Both the position numbers and the translations under genes were made by a program. The notes below the pieces were generated by a model. The model was not told where the DNA came from. It searched no databases and saw only the letters and a list, made by a program, of their open reading frames with translations. This document shows positions 13,573 through 27,648 of a stretch of DNA of 64,000 nt, piece after piece (position 1 is the stretch's first letter; every line of letters starts with the position of its first letter). This DNA comes from Eudromia elegans (Eukaryota; Chordata; Aves; Tinamiformes; Tinamidae): assembly GCA_003342815.1 (NCBI GenBank), contig PTEX01000012.1, positions 6,581,825-6,645,824 of the forward strand, written 5' to 3'.

Positions 13573-16500
13573 TTTTTTGGGGTTTTTTTTTGTCTTCTAG
13601 GGAATATAAGACCTCCTGCCCACAAAGTACCCTCCTTATAAATGATCTTCTTGAGCACATTCAACGTGTATTTTGAAACTGAATCCACAGCCTTTCTCCA
13701 AAAAAAAAAAAAAAGAAAAAAGGCCACGAGGAGGAAGTAACCTGCAGCTGAGTGGCTGGATCACCAGTGATGACAGAAGCAGGAGGAAGGAGAGAATTTG
13801 ACAAGGCAGAAGTCACTATCACTGTTTTGGACGTGGAGCCCCATAAGTGAACCACATGAGTGAATGGACTGATGAGCATAAAGGAGCTTCTTGTGTGGGT
13901 AGCACTGTGACAATTCTATCCTAGTTGTGTTGTATTTTGGCCACATCTGACCCAGAAGCAAAGGGTCAGAAGTTCAACCTCAGCAGACACTTCAGCAGTA
14001 CTGCTTGCTTCAACATCTCTTTCCCACTTTTATCAAAAATCATTTCTAAAAGCCTAAAAATAACAGTTAATATTTCTAAGAAAAGCAGATTTATCTGGAC
14101 AGAACAATTTAGAACCTCTAATAAAATCACAGTTGTGAGAAGATCGTTTAATATTTAGTTATCTAGACAAATAAAAAACCCTGTCTTTTCCTGAAATATA
14201 TTATTTCAGAAGCAACTAACATTAATAAATTTATACATGAAAATAATGTTTAAAACTATTTAGGATATAAAATAAGTCTCTTGTGTATTAACCTATGCAC
14301 AAGGTGGTATGATCATGTCCTGACAAAATAAATGTTCTTTTGTCAAAAATCAATTTTTTTTCCTCCATTTGGCTGAACAAAACAAATCAAAGCAAACAAA
14401 CAAAGAATAAACAAGCACATTAGAAACTTTTGGGAAATATACTATGTGTTTTGCAAAAAAAAAAAGAAAAAAAAAGAAAGATGCTCAGGAGGAGGATCTC
14501 TACTCTCCATTTTCCCTTAAAAAAGTACAACTGTTATTAGGAATGAACTGCTTAGTTTCTCATAAATCACAGTAAAGAGTTGAATAAATAAAAAGATTAA
14601 ATATTGATATAATAGTAGTAGCTTATATGAGAAAAAAGCTTTAACAGTGGATAACCTAGCCTATGCAGATTTCTTTACAACAGTTTTGTTTGGCAGTTTG
14701 GCAGTTTTGAAGATATGAGTGCCACTATGTGCCTTAATAAAACAGTCTCTTTGTTGTAGACCATTGATAAAACAATAAGAAAGAAAATAACAGCAGCAAT
14801 TTCATTGACGGTACAGAACAGCCAGATGCTGTGATATTTTTTAGTAACTTCTATAATCACAATCCTTTCTTTTCTTCCTTAGATGCAATATTTCTTTTCT
14901 CCTTTATCTACTTTCCTTGATATTTGGTGTTCGATTCTTCAAGGAACAAAGACCAAGTATAGCAACGAGGCAAAAGATTCTATTCTATGCTTTGCTTCCT
15001 TTTGATTGTGTTGAACAGTCTAGCTTGTTCACAGCAATATCCACAGAATTGAATATTCCCTTTTTTATCCAAAATTTTTCTCTTTGAAAATTCTTTTTGA
15101 TAGTCAACATTTATATAATTTTTCAAGCATAACACATAAGACCCATTACACAATGCCCCTATGTTGGCATAATCTTGTTATACATGCATTCTCAATCCCT
15201 GCAGACACAAAAAATCACCGTTTTAGTAATTTTTTTTATTTTTTCAATGTTCAGCCTCGTACGGTTTTCCAGTGGGCTTAGTTTTTCTAAGTGGTGACCT
15301 TGTCTTTTCTCCTTTCTTTGATGACAAAGAAGAAGTAAAGGAAGAAAAAAAAGCACAAAGCAGTTCCTGGCACTGAAAACACTGACAAAAATCCAACTAA
15401 ATTCCTACAAAGTGTGGAACTGCCTAAGACCAGCCTGCTTCACAGAGCTCCATCTCCCAGTGCCAAAGAAGATGACACTTCATATATTCTTTCTCATAAG
15501 CTGACCAAGCTCTGTAATGTGATGTGCAGCTTTCTCTTCCCCTTTATCACTCAGAATTACTCCAAAATGTCGCTCTAGTGCTCTTCAATCAGTTCTTTTC
15601 ATTTTCCTAAGCAGTAAATGAGTAGGGAACTGAACAATAGTTTATGCAAGAGATGTTTTGCTAGGTCAGGCTTTTAACATCCTGAAAAAAACAAAAACAA
15701 AAACCCAACAAGAAACTAAAAACATACAAAAAAACTTGCCAGCAAAGAAAGAAACACCAAGTCAGGGATAGTCACCAATACAAATGGATAATAATCCCTC
15801 TAATATTACAAAGCATACACTAAAAAGATTTCATAATGTATTTCCTTGTAGCAACATTGCTGACTGATGTCCATTTTTATTCCCTTTTTAATATACCATC
15901 ACATGGTTCCAATGTATTTACATTACATTCTGTGGTGCAATGATATATTAAAAACTTGTCTTTCACATTTCTAATTGAAATTGATGCATTCATGCTTTTT
16001 CTTACATTGCAAAAGAGATAAAGATGAGAGAGTTTCCTTGGTAATTGCCCTGTTTAATCTCTTTAAGGACCTCTGGATCTGGGCACTTATAAACAACACA
16101 GATACAAAGGACAGTAATGTTGGTAATTATCACCACTGTCAATGTCTCTGCAGAAAATACATTGAAAATGATGAGAAAAAAAAGCTAGATCATGAATTTC
16201 AACCTATTCTTTTCTTCTTCAAAGGGCAAAATTAAATTATGAAAAACAGATTTCTGGAGCCACATGAAAAGTACTTTTATATCAAATTTTAAAATTAAAC
16301 TTTTAAATCTCTTCTCCAAAAGCTATTGACAGAAATGTACACTTAACAGAATCATTTTTGATACACATAACCCCCAACGTTTAAATCCTCTATCAATTTT
16401 CTATATCCATCTACAGATATTCTTGACAAGAAGTTCCTTAATCTGAGATAACATGATATGAACTTTTGATAATAATCTCTCAATGCCTAAAAGAATTCTT

Positions 16501-19500
16501 CCATGGGGAATTCCCCCCTAAACAAAACAAAACAAACAAACAAATAACATTATTTTGTTCATACCTAGGGAAAAACTGCAAACTGAGCAACATACCATTA
16601 AGAGCCATATGGATAAGTGATAGTACATTAAATTTTATGCAGTTATTTTTCCATTTTTGATTCAAATAGAAAAAAAAAAAACAAGTATCTAAAAGTATCT
16701 GGCACCTGCTTTTCCAGTGCTAAAGGTTAAGATATGTAAGTAGGAAAGAGAATAGCTACACTGGCTGAAGGAAATGCCAGAGGAATTATTCTAGTCATCT
16801 TTGTAACTTAACTATATTTTCATTCAAACACCGGGACACGTCTATGTTTAAAAAACATTGTTAGGATATTGAGTATGGAAAGTACGTGTTTGACTGTAAG
16901 GACTGGACCACGCATAGTGTATTCAGACGGTGAAATGACACCTGGAGTACTGTGTTTTCAGTCTTATGTGACTGTGAAGCTGTAGATATCTTGAGTAAGT
17001 CAAGATGTGACTTTAATTTCCTATTTTAGCTGACAAAGTTGCAGAGAGTTCCTTTATGACCTCTTCACACAGCAAGCAAGCATAAAATAAAAATTAGTTG
17101 ATATTCTAGTTTCTCTCGTTGGAAAAAAAAAAGAATAAAATCCTATTGTTCAAGAATTCTTCTGCTAAGTGGCACATTCCAAAGGCAGGCTAATGCTGTG
17201 TCATTTTTAAGTGTCTTTTCTTCTGTTTGCTTGAGGCAGAAATTGGCACCTCTCGTTGCAGATATTGCTATATGTTAGTTGCTCTGGCAGGGAAAGCAGG
17301 AAAGTGAGTAGTCCTGGGCCAGTCAGTAATCTCCAACGGAGAGCAATGTGAGCTTTTGAACAATCAAGAAAATCAGCACGCCCACAGACTTCTCCAGGCT
17401 GAAAAGAGGACCAGTGACATACTTTCTATATTGTTTTTTCTTATTTGTATATGAACCATTGAGTATAGTTGCAAGTGCACCTGGGGTCAGAGTTAAATGG
17501 AGAGATAATGGATGGGGATGATGACTGGGGACAGGCCGTTGCCTTCACACACAGACCTCCACTTCTGGAATGGGGGTGTGAATGGAACATGAGCTGCAGC
17601 CACAGTAGGGAGAGGTTAACAATGAGAACTCTGCAGCCTTGCTCAGCAAACTAACAAAAGCTTCATCCTCCAAAACGTAGAAAGGGTTTCCCATTAATAT
17701 CTAGTGGCAAAACTGATAAGCTATTTCTTACTATAAGCTAATGTAACACCATGAGTCCATACAGAACAGCAATACTCTACAGTCTGAATGTCAGTGTAAT
17801 GCTTCATCCTTTTAAAAAGAGACAGAACAGAGAAGTACATGGTGAAGTACATTGAATTCTTCACCAAAACAAAGGGCACTTGGAGGGTCTGAGAGCCTGA
17901 GAGCATGAGGAATGCTATGAAGCCATTTGATTTCAAGTAACTGTTTCTAGAGCCTGGATCAGACAATTAACCTCCTAAGGAGGCTGACTTGCTGCCTCAC
18001 AGTTTCACTAGCATTCCTCCATCCCTTAGAGTTCACTTCCCTTGCTTGGGATCACAGTAAGTGAGCTCTCTATGGGCCAGGATCATTCAAAGTCTCCCAA
18101 AGTAGAGCAAGCACAAATGTTCACACTGAGAGAACGCCAGGCATGGAGCTGCTGACACAAAATCTCAGCTCCAAAAGTCTCATCTTCTCTTCCACCCAGC
18201 AACACATCACCCAAGGAAAGCAGATGCTCTTACATTATAGTCAATAGGAAAAGTAAAAAATGAAGTAGCCATATGAATGGCAGTACGGTCATATTTTATG
18301 GTCTGAAACCTTGTATTGGATATACACTGCCTTATTTTTTTTTTTTCCTGAGCATTGGAAAGATCACTATAGCCATCACAGGTAAAGCATTTGCAAACCA
18401 TGAACATCTGAAAATGCTTTTATGAATATGCCTGCTTTTAACCGTAGAGGGTATATGAGAATCTCATTCTTCTCAAACAGCTTTGGAATTTAAAAAATGT
18501 AACTTAATTGTTATAAAGCTTTTACAAGTTTTCCTTATAGTTTGAGTAAGTCTACCTCATTGTTTGGCTTGCATTTTCCAGGTTCAGGAGTCAATATAAT
18601 TGAGATATTCCCCTAAAGCTGGAGTAAAATGAGGTTAACCACTACCCATGAAGTCAAAGTTTTTAACAACACATCCTATTCTAACTTCATCTTTATGGTA
18701 TTATATCATATATTTTATTTATTTTCATCTATTTAATTTTTTTTCCCACAGTTCCAGTGCCCTTTTCATTTTTCTGCACCTACTGCACAGCTTCTTATAT
18801 ATTACAAAAAAGGCTTCTAATTTAAAACATTTACTACTTTCCTGCACCTTTGAGAAAGTAATTCTTTAAGCACAGCATCCCCAAATCCTGCAGAAAAAAA
18901 AATCAGGCATTGAAAGCACCATACCTGGATAATTAAATATGCCATATTACAATATACAGCTATGTTCCCTAGCCTTTTAGCTGTCTCTGTATCTCTGTTA
19001 TCAACTATTTTTCTGTTCTTTCAAAAGGTCTTTGACACCTCCTGGAAGACAGATCTCACAGGTATCAGGCATGAACACCATTCTGAATGGAAAAAAATTC
19101 CAGCCCAGATCTCAGATTTCAAAAATCACTCGGTCCCTACTCAGAGATTTTGGGCTGGGGATCAACTTATGTTTTGTAAACTCCCTACAGTTACTCTCCA
19201 CTGAAAAGCACCAGCATGCACCAACTCTCAAGCTGCAAATCAAGTGTCTGTGTGGTGCTGAAGTGACTTCTGTAATAGAGAATATAATAAAAAACCACAG
19301 TCTTTATTAGGTATACAGTTGTTACTACTAAAAAACACGCTTTCCTTCAGGAATGGGAGGCTTTGTACTTTGTACATGCGAAGCGGTCCAGATAAAACAG
19401 GCAGTCAAAGGGCTCATCTGCTGGAATTTCTTCAATGAGCCAACACAACCAGAACTAAAAGCACATAGGACATAAAATTTCTGTTTATAGACAAAATGTT

Positions 19501-19854
19501 CCTAGTTAAGATTAATTAGCTAAGTTTTTTTGTCTTTTTGTTTGGAGAAATCCTCACCAGTTCTCACGTTGTTGTGGACAGGAGATCCAGAGGTCTGTGT
19601 CCAGAGTGATAAGCACCAATCAAATAGGAAAAGTCAGACTGCGTGGTTTCATTAAAGCCACAGGAGAGGGCTTAAAAAAAATTGCCATCACCTCTCTGCA
19701 ATTGAAGGAAGTATGTCCAATGATTTTTTTTCTGTCTTTTTGTTTTTTTAAAGTAGTCACATAGCTAAATGGCACAACATACTTCTGAAAGCACAGAAAC
19801 TATTTCTTTTCTCTTTACATTTTTGTATTTACATATTCTTTTTTTAAAGGGTCA

Positions 19855-19891
19855 GAATTAATTTTGAAATTAATTTTGAAATTAATTCTGT
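19855..19891. repeat. Tandem 12-bp repeat (aattaattttga)
   Basis: Three copies of an attaattttgaa-like unit are adjacent; the last diverges to attaattctg. AT-rich slippage product. Confidence 0.85.
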
Positions 19892-20334
19892 CCATTCCTA
19901 ACCAACATTGGCCACGAATTGCCTTAAACTGGGTGTCTTAGATTTGATTTTTGTCATCTATATAAACTTTATATTTCTGCATTACCAATTAAATGTGCAT
20001 TTTTTATATTAAACATCTTTATGTGAATGACTAGTGTCTTATTAAGGTATTCATACCTGGACTTTGCCGAAAACTGATGTCTGTGAAGGACATTATAAAA
20101 TTTCAGATACCACAGGGAGGTGTAACTGGGAACTAACAGCGATGCTAAAATTATTTGAGAGGAAAGAAAAGAGAAAGTATTTTCTAAAAGCAAGGCAATA
20201 AAACATTTATCCAAATCAGCAAGACTATTAAAGCTGATCTTAACATATTTTTTTATGTCAGACAAACAAGGAATGCTGCTAAAATAAAAGAGAAGGGCCT
20301 TTATAACACTGATTTGATATGATGAAGGGAGGTG

Positions 20335-20822
20335 CAGAATCCTGACCCTGGGGAGAAATAACCTCAGACATCAGTAGAGGCTGGAGGCTGACCCAGCAGA
20401 GCAGCTGGAAAGTAGCTTGGCTGAGAAAGCCCTCGGGGTCCCGCTGGACAACAAGTTTGGTCTTGGGTCAGCAATGTGCCCTCATGGAGACGAAGGACAA
20501 CAGCATCCTGGGCTGCATTAGGAGTAGCACTGCCAGGAGGCCAAGGGACAGACCCCTTTCCTCTGCTCAGCGCTGGTGAGGCCACATTTTTAGTCCTGGG
20601 AGCAGCACCGGGTTCCCCAGTGTGAGACAGATCTGGACATACTGGACCAGCTAAGGTCCATGAAGAGGATTAAGGGACCAGAGAGTGTCTGAGGCTGCAA
20701 GAGCCAGGACTGTTCAGCCTGGAGAAGGAAGGATTCTGTCAGTGTTTATAAACACCTCCTGCAGATGTGTGTAAAGAAAGCAGACATGGACTCTTCTCAG
20801 CGATGCCCTGGGACAGAATAAA
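20335..20822 (+). mobile_element. CR1 LINE fragment (internal, lacks 3' end)
   Basis: CR1 is the main non-LTR retrotransposon of birds. This copy shows sense-strand landmarks of the distal ORF2 region: 'ggtcccgctggacaacaag', 'cagcaatgtgccct', 'catcctgggctgcattagga', 'gctggtgaggccacattt', 'gaggattaagggacc', 'ggactgttcagcctggagaa' and 'tggactcttctcagcgatgcc'. It stops before the 3' untranslated end ('ggttggactagatgat...') seen in the other copies. LINE copies are normally truncated at the 5' end, so the missing 3' end suggests a later deletion. Frames in it are broken, so it is not active. Confidence 0.85.
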
Positions 20823-23800
20823 ATTCTCTAAGAAAATCCCATTTTTGACACTATACTACAAAGAACGAGTGTTAACTTGATGTTATAGAAAAGGCAGAAA
20901 ATTCCTGTTACCCTCACCTCCAACTCCTCCCAAATAGCAGCAGATGCAGACGGGAGTAACAACCACTTCATATTAAAGGGACATCTATGTCATAAAAATG
21001 AGGCCTTCATACAGCCTTCGATCTGACTATGGAGGTAGACACTCCATTTATATATCAGCCTGGACTTTAGACTGTCGTGTATGCAACACGTAGATACACC
21101 TAAAAAATTGGTATACCAAAAAAAAAAGGAACCAAAGAAAGATAGACAAAATCAAAAATTGCAGTTAACAAAATCACGAATTTAAACCTAATACCACTGA
21201 CTGTAAAAAGCCAAATACATTTTGGCTGAAGTTGTTGTAGTGGAATGACTGTTATGACAAAGCTGTTAAACACAAGATTCTAACCATTAATTCATTTTCT
21301 TAGCTAATTTGAAAGCAAAATAAACGTAGTAAGGTTACCATGCCATGCTTTCCATTAAAATGTAATACAGTGGATCAATCTATGTAGTATAATCTGATAA
21401 AGTAGAAAACAAGAAATTCTCTTAAAAAGGCACTTTACATGAGCTTGAATTTGTGCTTAGTGAAGTGCAAGCATTGAATGTCTCATTTTTAAAGTGAATG
21501 TAGGAAATAAAAACAGAGTGAAAATATTACAGTGTCATAGTAATAATGGCATTTTCTGAGTTATTCACAAGGCTGTAATTGCAGGTGCATTTTCCTGAAC
21601 TCAAGTAGTATAAATGCATAGAACAAAAGCGTGTTGAACCTTCAAACCATTTTTTTTTTTTTAATTTGAAAGTGAAATGAGTACAGCAAGGTCACCAAAA
21701 TGGGTGTACATGGGTGTTAAATATGTTTAAATATGTTTATTTGAAAGAAAACAAGCCAGAGCTCTAATACCAGTAGCTGAAACATTGTTATTAAAAATCA
21801 CTGGCAACAAAATTTAAATAGAAGTTCACCTCCAGCTGAATGCGCACTTTTGATGTAAACCCAGCATGTCCTGTTCAGGCTACCACTTGACAGCGGTTCA
21901 CAACATCCCAGGAGAACTACTGACGACAAAAATATTATAAAGCAGACATTTAAACCAAAGTAAGTCAGCAAGTTAGTAACCCACATGTAACCTGTGCCAT
22001 AATAGCACTGCCACTCCAGATGTTTCAAACAGCCCAGGCAGTTTCTGACTTGTACATTTAGTGGACTAAACATATTCAAAACCAGCCTGGAAGCCTAGCT
22101 TTAAGTGCTGTCAAACCCCCTCCAATGACTCTGGACTGCATGAGTCACCAGCCCTCATATGTTTCTTCTCTCAGTGAAGGGAATGCCATGCAAACCTAGG
22201 TGTTTCGGAATGAAAAAGCAGCAAATCCCCTGGCAACTGCCCAGACTTGTCAAAGAAGGAAGTCCAGCCCCCCATACCTTTCCCAAAGGAGCCATCTGAG
22301 TGGCTACTCAGACAGAAGCACAGTTTTGTACAACACGTATTTGACTGAGAAATTGCCTGGGGAAAAAGGTGCCTACTTATGTTTCCACTCACAAAGAGTA
22401 GAGCGTAACTTTTGTCCTACTTCTTTCCAGAAACTTTGGTTAAAAATACATAATTAAATCATAATAAGATGAATGCATGCTTCTAAAAAACTGTAAGTAT
22501 CACTTTTCTATAGAATAAAGTGGTTGTTTGACATGCCATAGGAAAATGCTGATTCAACAAATCAAACAGTTTATAGGAACATACCCACTGTAACCAAAGT
22601 TCTCATGGAAATCACATGGGTTTGGCTGACTGCAGTTGTCGAAGTGCTTGAGAGAAGACTACTCAATTTGAAGTCTGCTTGCTTGGGATGCCTGGTCTCC
22701 TATGGACATACCGAGGCTCCCTTGTCTGCAGCTTCTTGCACTGTGCAAGTCTGGAAGCCAAATTTGGTGAAGAGTGGCCTGGGAATTTCGGTAGCCAGCC
22801 TTCTCCAGTGAGGACTCTCCAATGAACCCAGAGAAATCTCCATAAGGTGCAAAAAAATCACTTTTCTCAGGAAAAAAAAGAACTGGAGAAGACAACGGGG
22901 ACAGATGATGAGGCTGTAATAGGCTCAACAAGGTGAGAACTTTTGAGAACAATACTGGCATATGGTATTTGCTTTCCATTTGCCTCATGTGAAAGTAGAT
23001 GCCAGCAGATGCCAAATTCAGTATTTCTTTATAATATACAACATTTGAAGTAAGATTCACTCATTCAGTGATTTTCTTAGTCAAAAAGTGACAGAATTTC
23101 AAAGATTATGTTTCAAATGACTCTCCTCATTATGAAGATCTCCTTTTAGGGCAACAATTAGTGCTACTAATGTAGTAGTACTAATGTAGTGCAATCTACT
23201 TCTTATTTCATTTATCCTATGCTTCACTACATATTTTGGGGAGCATCATTTAATCACTACATTTCTTTTGCTTTGAAAATTAGAATAATTAAATGCTTGC
23301 CACTGCAATGAAACAGTACTAATGAGTCTTGGTGCACAAGACTAGTGATAGATTGGAGACAGTTTGGAGACATATAAAGCACTTATAATTCTCAATATTT
23401 CAAATGCACTCCAGTATCTCCCACTCTATGTAAATGGAAAATACTTTTTAAAAGAGAACAGATGAAATAGCAGAAAAAAAAAGTAATAATAAATTACAAA
23501 ATCCTTATTCACTGGTAATTTCAAAACTCTACCCAACAAGCATCAGATATGGTAAAATTTTGAGTTCTCAAATTATACAATAATGAGTAATTTGCTTAAT
23601 AATGTCTTTGATGAGCGATATTCAACCATCCCTCACTCTAATGCTCTTTCCTGCTTATTTCATTTATTTTTCATTCATTATCTTAATTTCAGGAGAACTT
23701 ATATCTGTGGTAGTATGTTTTCATCCTTGTACTTTCCACGTAAATGATTTGTTTTTAAAGTGTGTGCTGAAAATCCCTTCAGATGTTTTTGAGTTAATCA

Positions 23801-26800
23801 TTTTAAAGAAGGGTGGGATAGAAGGAGAAACTCATCTCACTTTTCACTGATAAAATAAAGCTATTTGCTTTGAATGGCTTGTAAAGGAAGATAACCATGT
23901 AAATACAAGGAGCATCAGGAAGAATCAAAGTTTTGTTAAATGCCTCTCTGCTAAGTGTCATCAGCACTTTCAGATATCGTAAATAGGATGCAACAGCATT
24001 TACAATGCAACAGAACTAATTACCAAGAAAGTGATATATAACAGGTATCCAACTGTCTTGCAGGACTTAATATGTCTGTCTTTATAGTAAAAGGACATAA
24101 AAATATCACTGTGTCCTCCATAAATGGAATAAGGCCCAGATCCCTTCAAAGACAGCTTGAGTAGCCTTTAAGTATTTTACTCTGAGTTGTCTCTCAGACG
24201 GGACTTGTGCTACTTGCTTCACCAAAATATCTTAAATATGCTTGCAAGCTGACATATGAGCTTTCCTGAAGAGATATGAGTACAGCCTGAAATACTGTAG
24301 AAAATACTGACAATTGCAAAGACCAAGGCTGAAGACAGAATGGGCCCCTCTCCAGTTCAGCAGTGATTGGTCTGGGCAACCTCTAAGATGGCTCAAGGGA
24401 CGCCAGGGCCCTTCTTTACTTTGCTGAATCCATTTGTATATTTTGGTCATTATTTCCAGATGTGTCACTCTTTATGTACTGGTGTTTCCTAGGTGGAACC
24501 AAATAGGTACTTCCAGTCGAGGAAGTTGCACCCTCTGGATCGTAAATTCTTCACTTTATAAGTGTGCTCTTATGTCATGGGAGAACAAGACAGAAGTTAC
24601 AAAGTTCTTTCATATTTTAACAGTATTTTTACTTATAGTGTATACATTTACTGAAGGATAATGATGGTGAAAAAGAGAAAATTTGTCCACCAAAATTTAT
24701 CCATAAAATAAATTTATCCAATTTATTTTTATATGGGGAAAAAATATCACTGCTTCTAGGTGTTGCATTGAGTAGCTCTTCTTAATGAGCCTTCCACCCC
24801 AATGCAATGATCAATATAGCAACTCTACTTCACGACCATTTGCAAAAGTAGGAAAGTATACAGAATTTTAAAATAATAAAATCACAGCTACAGCATATTT
24901 GGCTGTTTTGTTTCAAGAAAAGGCTATAACTAAAACAGAATGGGTTAAGGAAACACTGACCAGGGTTAAATCAAAAAGCTGTGACGAAGTCTTACCATTT
25001 TACTTCCCTACTCATCTTGAGTCAGACAGAAATAGCAGTATGTTGATTCCAGATCCCCATAAAAAACAGAAATAATCTATATAGCATTCACTATACAACT
25101 ACCACTATGTGGTTTTTAATATGTGTTAGTTTTTGTTAATATATTTTACTGTCTGGAAGACTATCTTCCTGTATATACATCAATTGAAGAATCATATCAG
25201 CTGTTTTTATGACAGATGACAATACCAATTTATATATTCCAATAAGGGAAGAAAGCTGTCTAGTGCAAGAAAGACATGAAGAACAAACATGTGTTTCTGC
25301 CAGCTGTTCCTCCACTAACAAGGTTTCTTTTCCCATCTTTTGCTTTTCAAAAGCCTCAATGGACACGGCAAGTTTTGCTTGTATATTCATTGCTGTTTTT
25401 CTTTTTAATATGTCTCTTCTTTCTCAGTGTCTATGAACATCTCTGCTGAGATATTTAAATAGTCTATGTTTCTTCAGTTTTTACTGCTCGCGGTTTGAGG
25501 CAAGTAAATCTGAAGGCAATCTCTTCTGATTTGATGTACAGCAAAAAATAAATCTCAAAAAATATACAACAAAAAGCAGATAATATAATTCATGTATAAT
25601 TAATGATACTCTAATCTGGAAATTAATTAGAGAATTATCCTATGTTTGAGATTACTGCTATAGAACAGTAACAAATTTGATGACAGTCTGTTTCAAGATA
25701 CCACTTCATACCTCTGTCCCGTAAGATACTTCTGGACTTTCCTCTGGACACTGGAACACTGATGACAGAGTAAGTTTGAACATCAGCTGTGTTGGGCCTC
25801 TCTTCCCTTATTCAAAGGAGCACAGTTTACAGATACATCAGCAGAATTAAGAAGGTTTGTAAAGAAAACATGTTCATTTTTGACAGCTTTTGAAAAGACT
25901 AAGGTATTAAGGGGTGTAGACAGAGAGTGAAAACAAGTCCAGAGCCTCTGCTTTGCAGCCTCAGATCTGGAATTTGAGCATCGTCATCTCTAACTGAGGT
26001 CAGCTGGCCCCTTTATGGGCTCCTGCAATAGATGGCAATCTCACTGCTTGGCCTTATTACTGTTTTGAAGCCTGAAGGAGATAGGAGCCAAGGTTGTTTC
26101 ACATTCCTAAGTCTGTGCTGCTCCAACGCCCATAATGGCCTTTGGCACAACTGAATTACAACAGCAATCCAGAATTCCAGCAGTCCAGAACTGAAGTGTA
26201 AGAGCCTGAAATTCCACCCCGTTCTGCTCCTGACACTTTTCTCTACACTCCTGCCACTGTTGCTAAGGCAGACCAATATTCCACTGACAGCACTTGGGAG
26301 AGGCTAAAAAGTTTTGATACCTCCTAAAGATGGAGGTATAGTCACTAAAAAAGAAATGGTGACAAAAACAGAGCTTAATTCAAATGCATAACCAAGTCAC
26401 ATTCTCCAGGACAGGGAGCTGTGCTCATTCAGCCTGGCTATTCTTGCCAGGACACCACAGGAAGATGACAGGTTAATCAAAAAAGATCTGATGCACAGTG
26501 AGCATATTCAGATGGATGTAATTGGCACTTTTGAGGTGCTTATTATTGGTAGAAAATGTCTTAAAGATTTTTCCCTGTGGAAACAGTCCATGTAACACTC
26601 CATGATACCTGATATAGAGATGTGGACTGAATACAATAAAATAAATCCTATTAGGTTGAGCAAGGCAATGGAGACTACCTAAACTAACAGTTAAAAAAAA
26701 AAAAAAAATCCCCATTTTATTTGGCCTGTGCTTTCTCTCTCTTCAGAAAGGAATGGTGTTCCTTGACATCTCTCTCCCAAACCGCAGTACTAATAAGATA

Positions 26801-27284
26801 TCTAATTAAATTTCTCCTGGGAATTCAATGGGAGTTGACCAATAGGCACACCACAATACCAAACTATTTGCCTACTTGCCACACTCCGCCATCTTTATCT
26901 TTGGGATTCATCTGATACCATTTTCCATTTTCTACATGGAATCTCCTATGAATTTATGTCACTTTACTCTTCGCCTTCAGAACTATTCATAAAATTCTGT
27001 TTTGTGGCAGTAAGTATAAAAACTAGAGTATCAGTTGATATGAGTTAATATTATGAAGAATGGGCTTTAAAATACATTTGATTTTTTTTCTTTTACCTTT
27101 AAAAAAAGTCTTTTGTATCTATCATTATGAGCCAGACACCCCCTGGGCAAATCTCTTTGTCAGCAATTCCTAACAGCTCTGCAAATATCTAACCTGCTAG
27201 TATAATCACAATGCCAAGCAGAAAATTACCAAACAGATGAAGCCATCATGTCTTCTCCAAAATTCAAAGCAGTTCATTGGAATT

Positions 27285-27648
27285 TAACTGGCTGCCAGTG
27301 TTGAGAAGGCCTGGGGACAATTGTATAAGTGTGTAAAAACACCTGCTAGAAGGATATGATGAAGGTGTAGCCAAGCTCTTGGTGGTGTCCACCCACAGGA
27401 AAAGAGGGAATGGGTACAAAGGGAAATACAAGAAATTCTATTTAAACATTTAAAAAAAAGAAAAAAAAGAAAAGAAATGGCAAAGGGGTGACCAAGAAGG
27501 CTGCCCAGAGAGATTGGGAAGCCTCCATGCTTGGAGGTACTTAAATGCTGACTGTGTAACCTGCCATAGTTAACTCTCCTGTAAGTGTGGGGTTGGACTG
27601 GGCCATCTTCATAGGTCTCTGCTAAGCTCAAGCATCTCATGATCCAAT
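27285..27648 (+). mobile_element. CR1 LINE 3' fragment, diverged
   Basis: Sense-strand CR1 3' region with 'gagaaggcctggggacaatt', 'gggaatgggtacaaaggga', 'ctgcccagagagattgggaa', 'gcctccatgcttggaggtact', 'ggggttggactgggccatct' and a 3' end of 'tctcatgatcc'. An A-rich stretch with interspersed G (27452-27478) replaces the segment coding for the usual 'gaaaaaacttttttactg' region. The divergence is higher than in the 34 kb and 43 kb copies, so this is an older insertion. Confidence 0.8.

Noticed and set aside
22659-23060. 133-codon minus-strand open frame, the second longest outside the CpG island (after the 135-codon frame over the 42.8 kb CR1 copy)
   Set aside because: No recognisable domain, no splice or promoter context and no conservation evidence; its length is within chance expectation for 64 kb.
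26395-26475. Phrase 'attcagcctgg' suggesting a CR1 fragment
   Set aside because: The match is about 11 bp and neighbouring consensus segments are missing.
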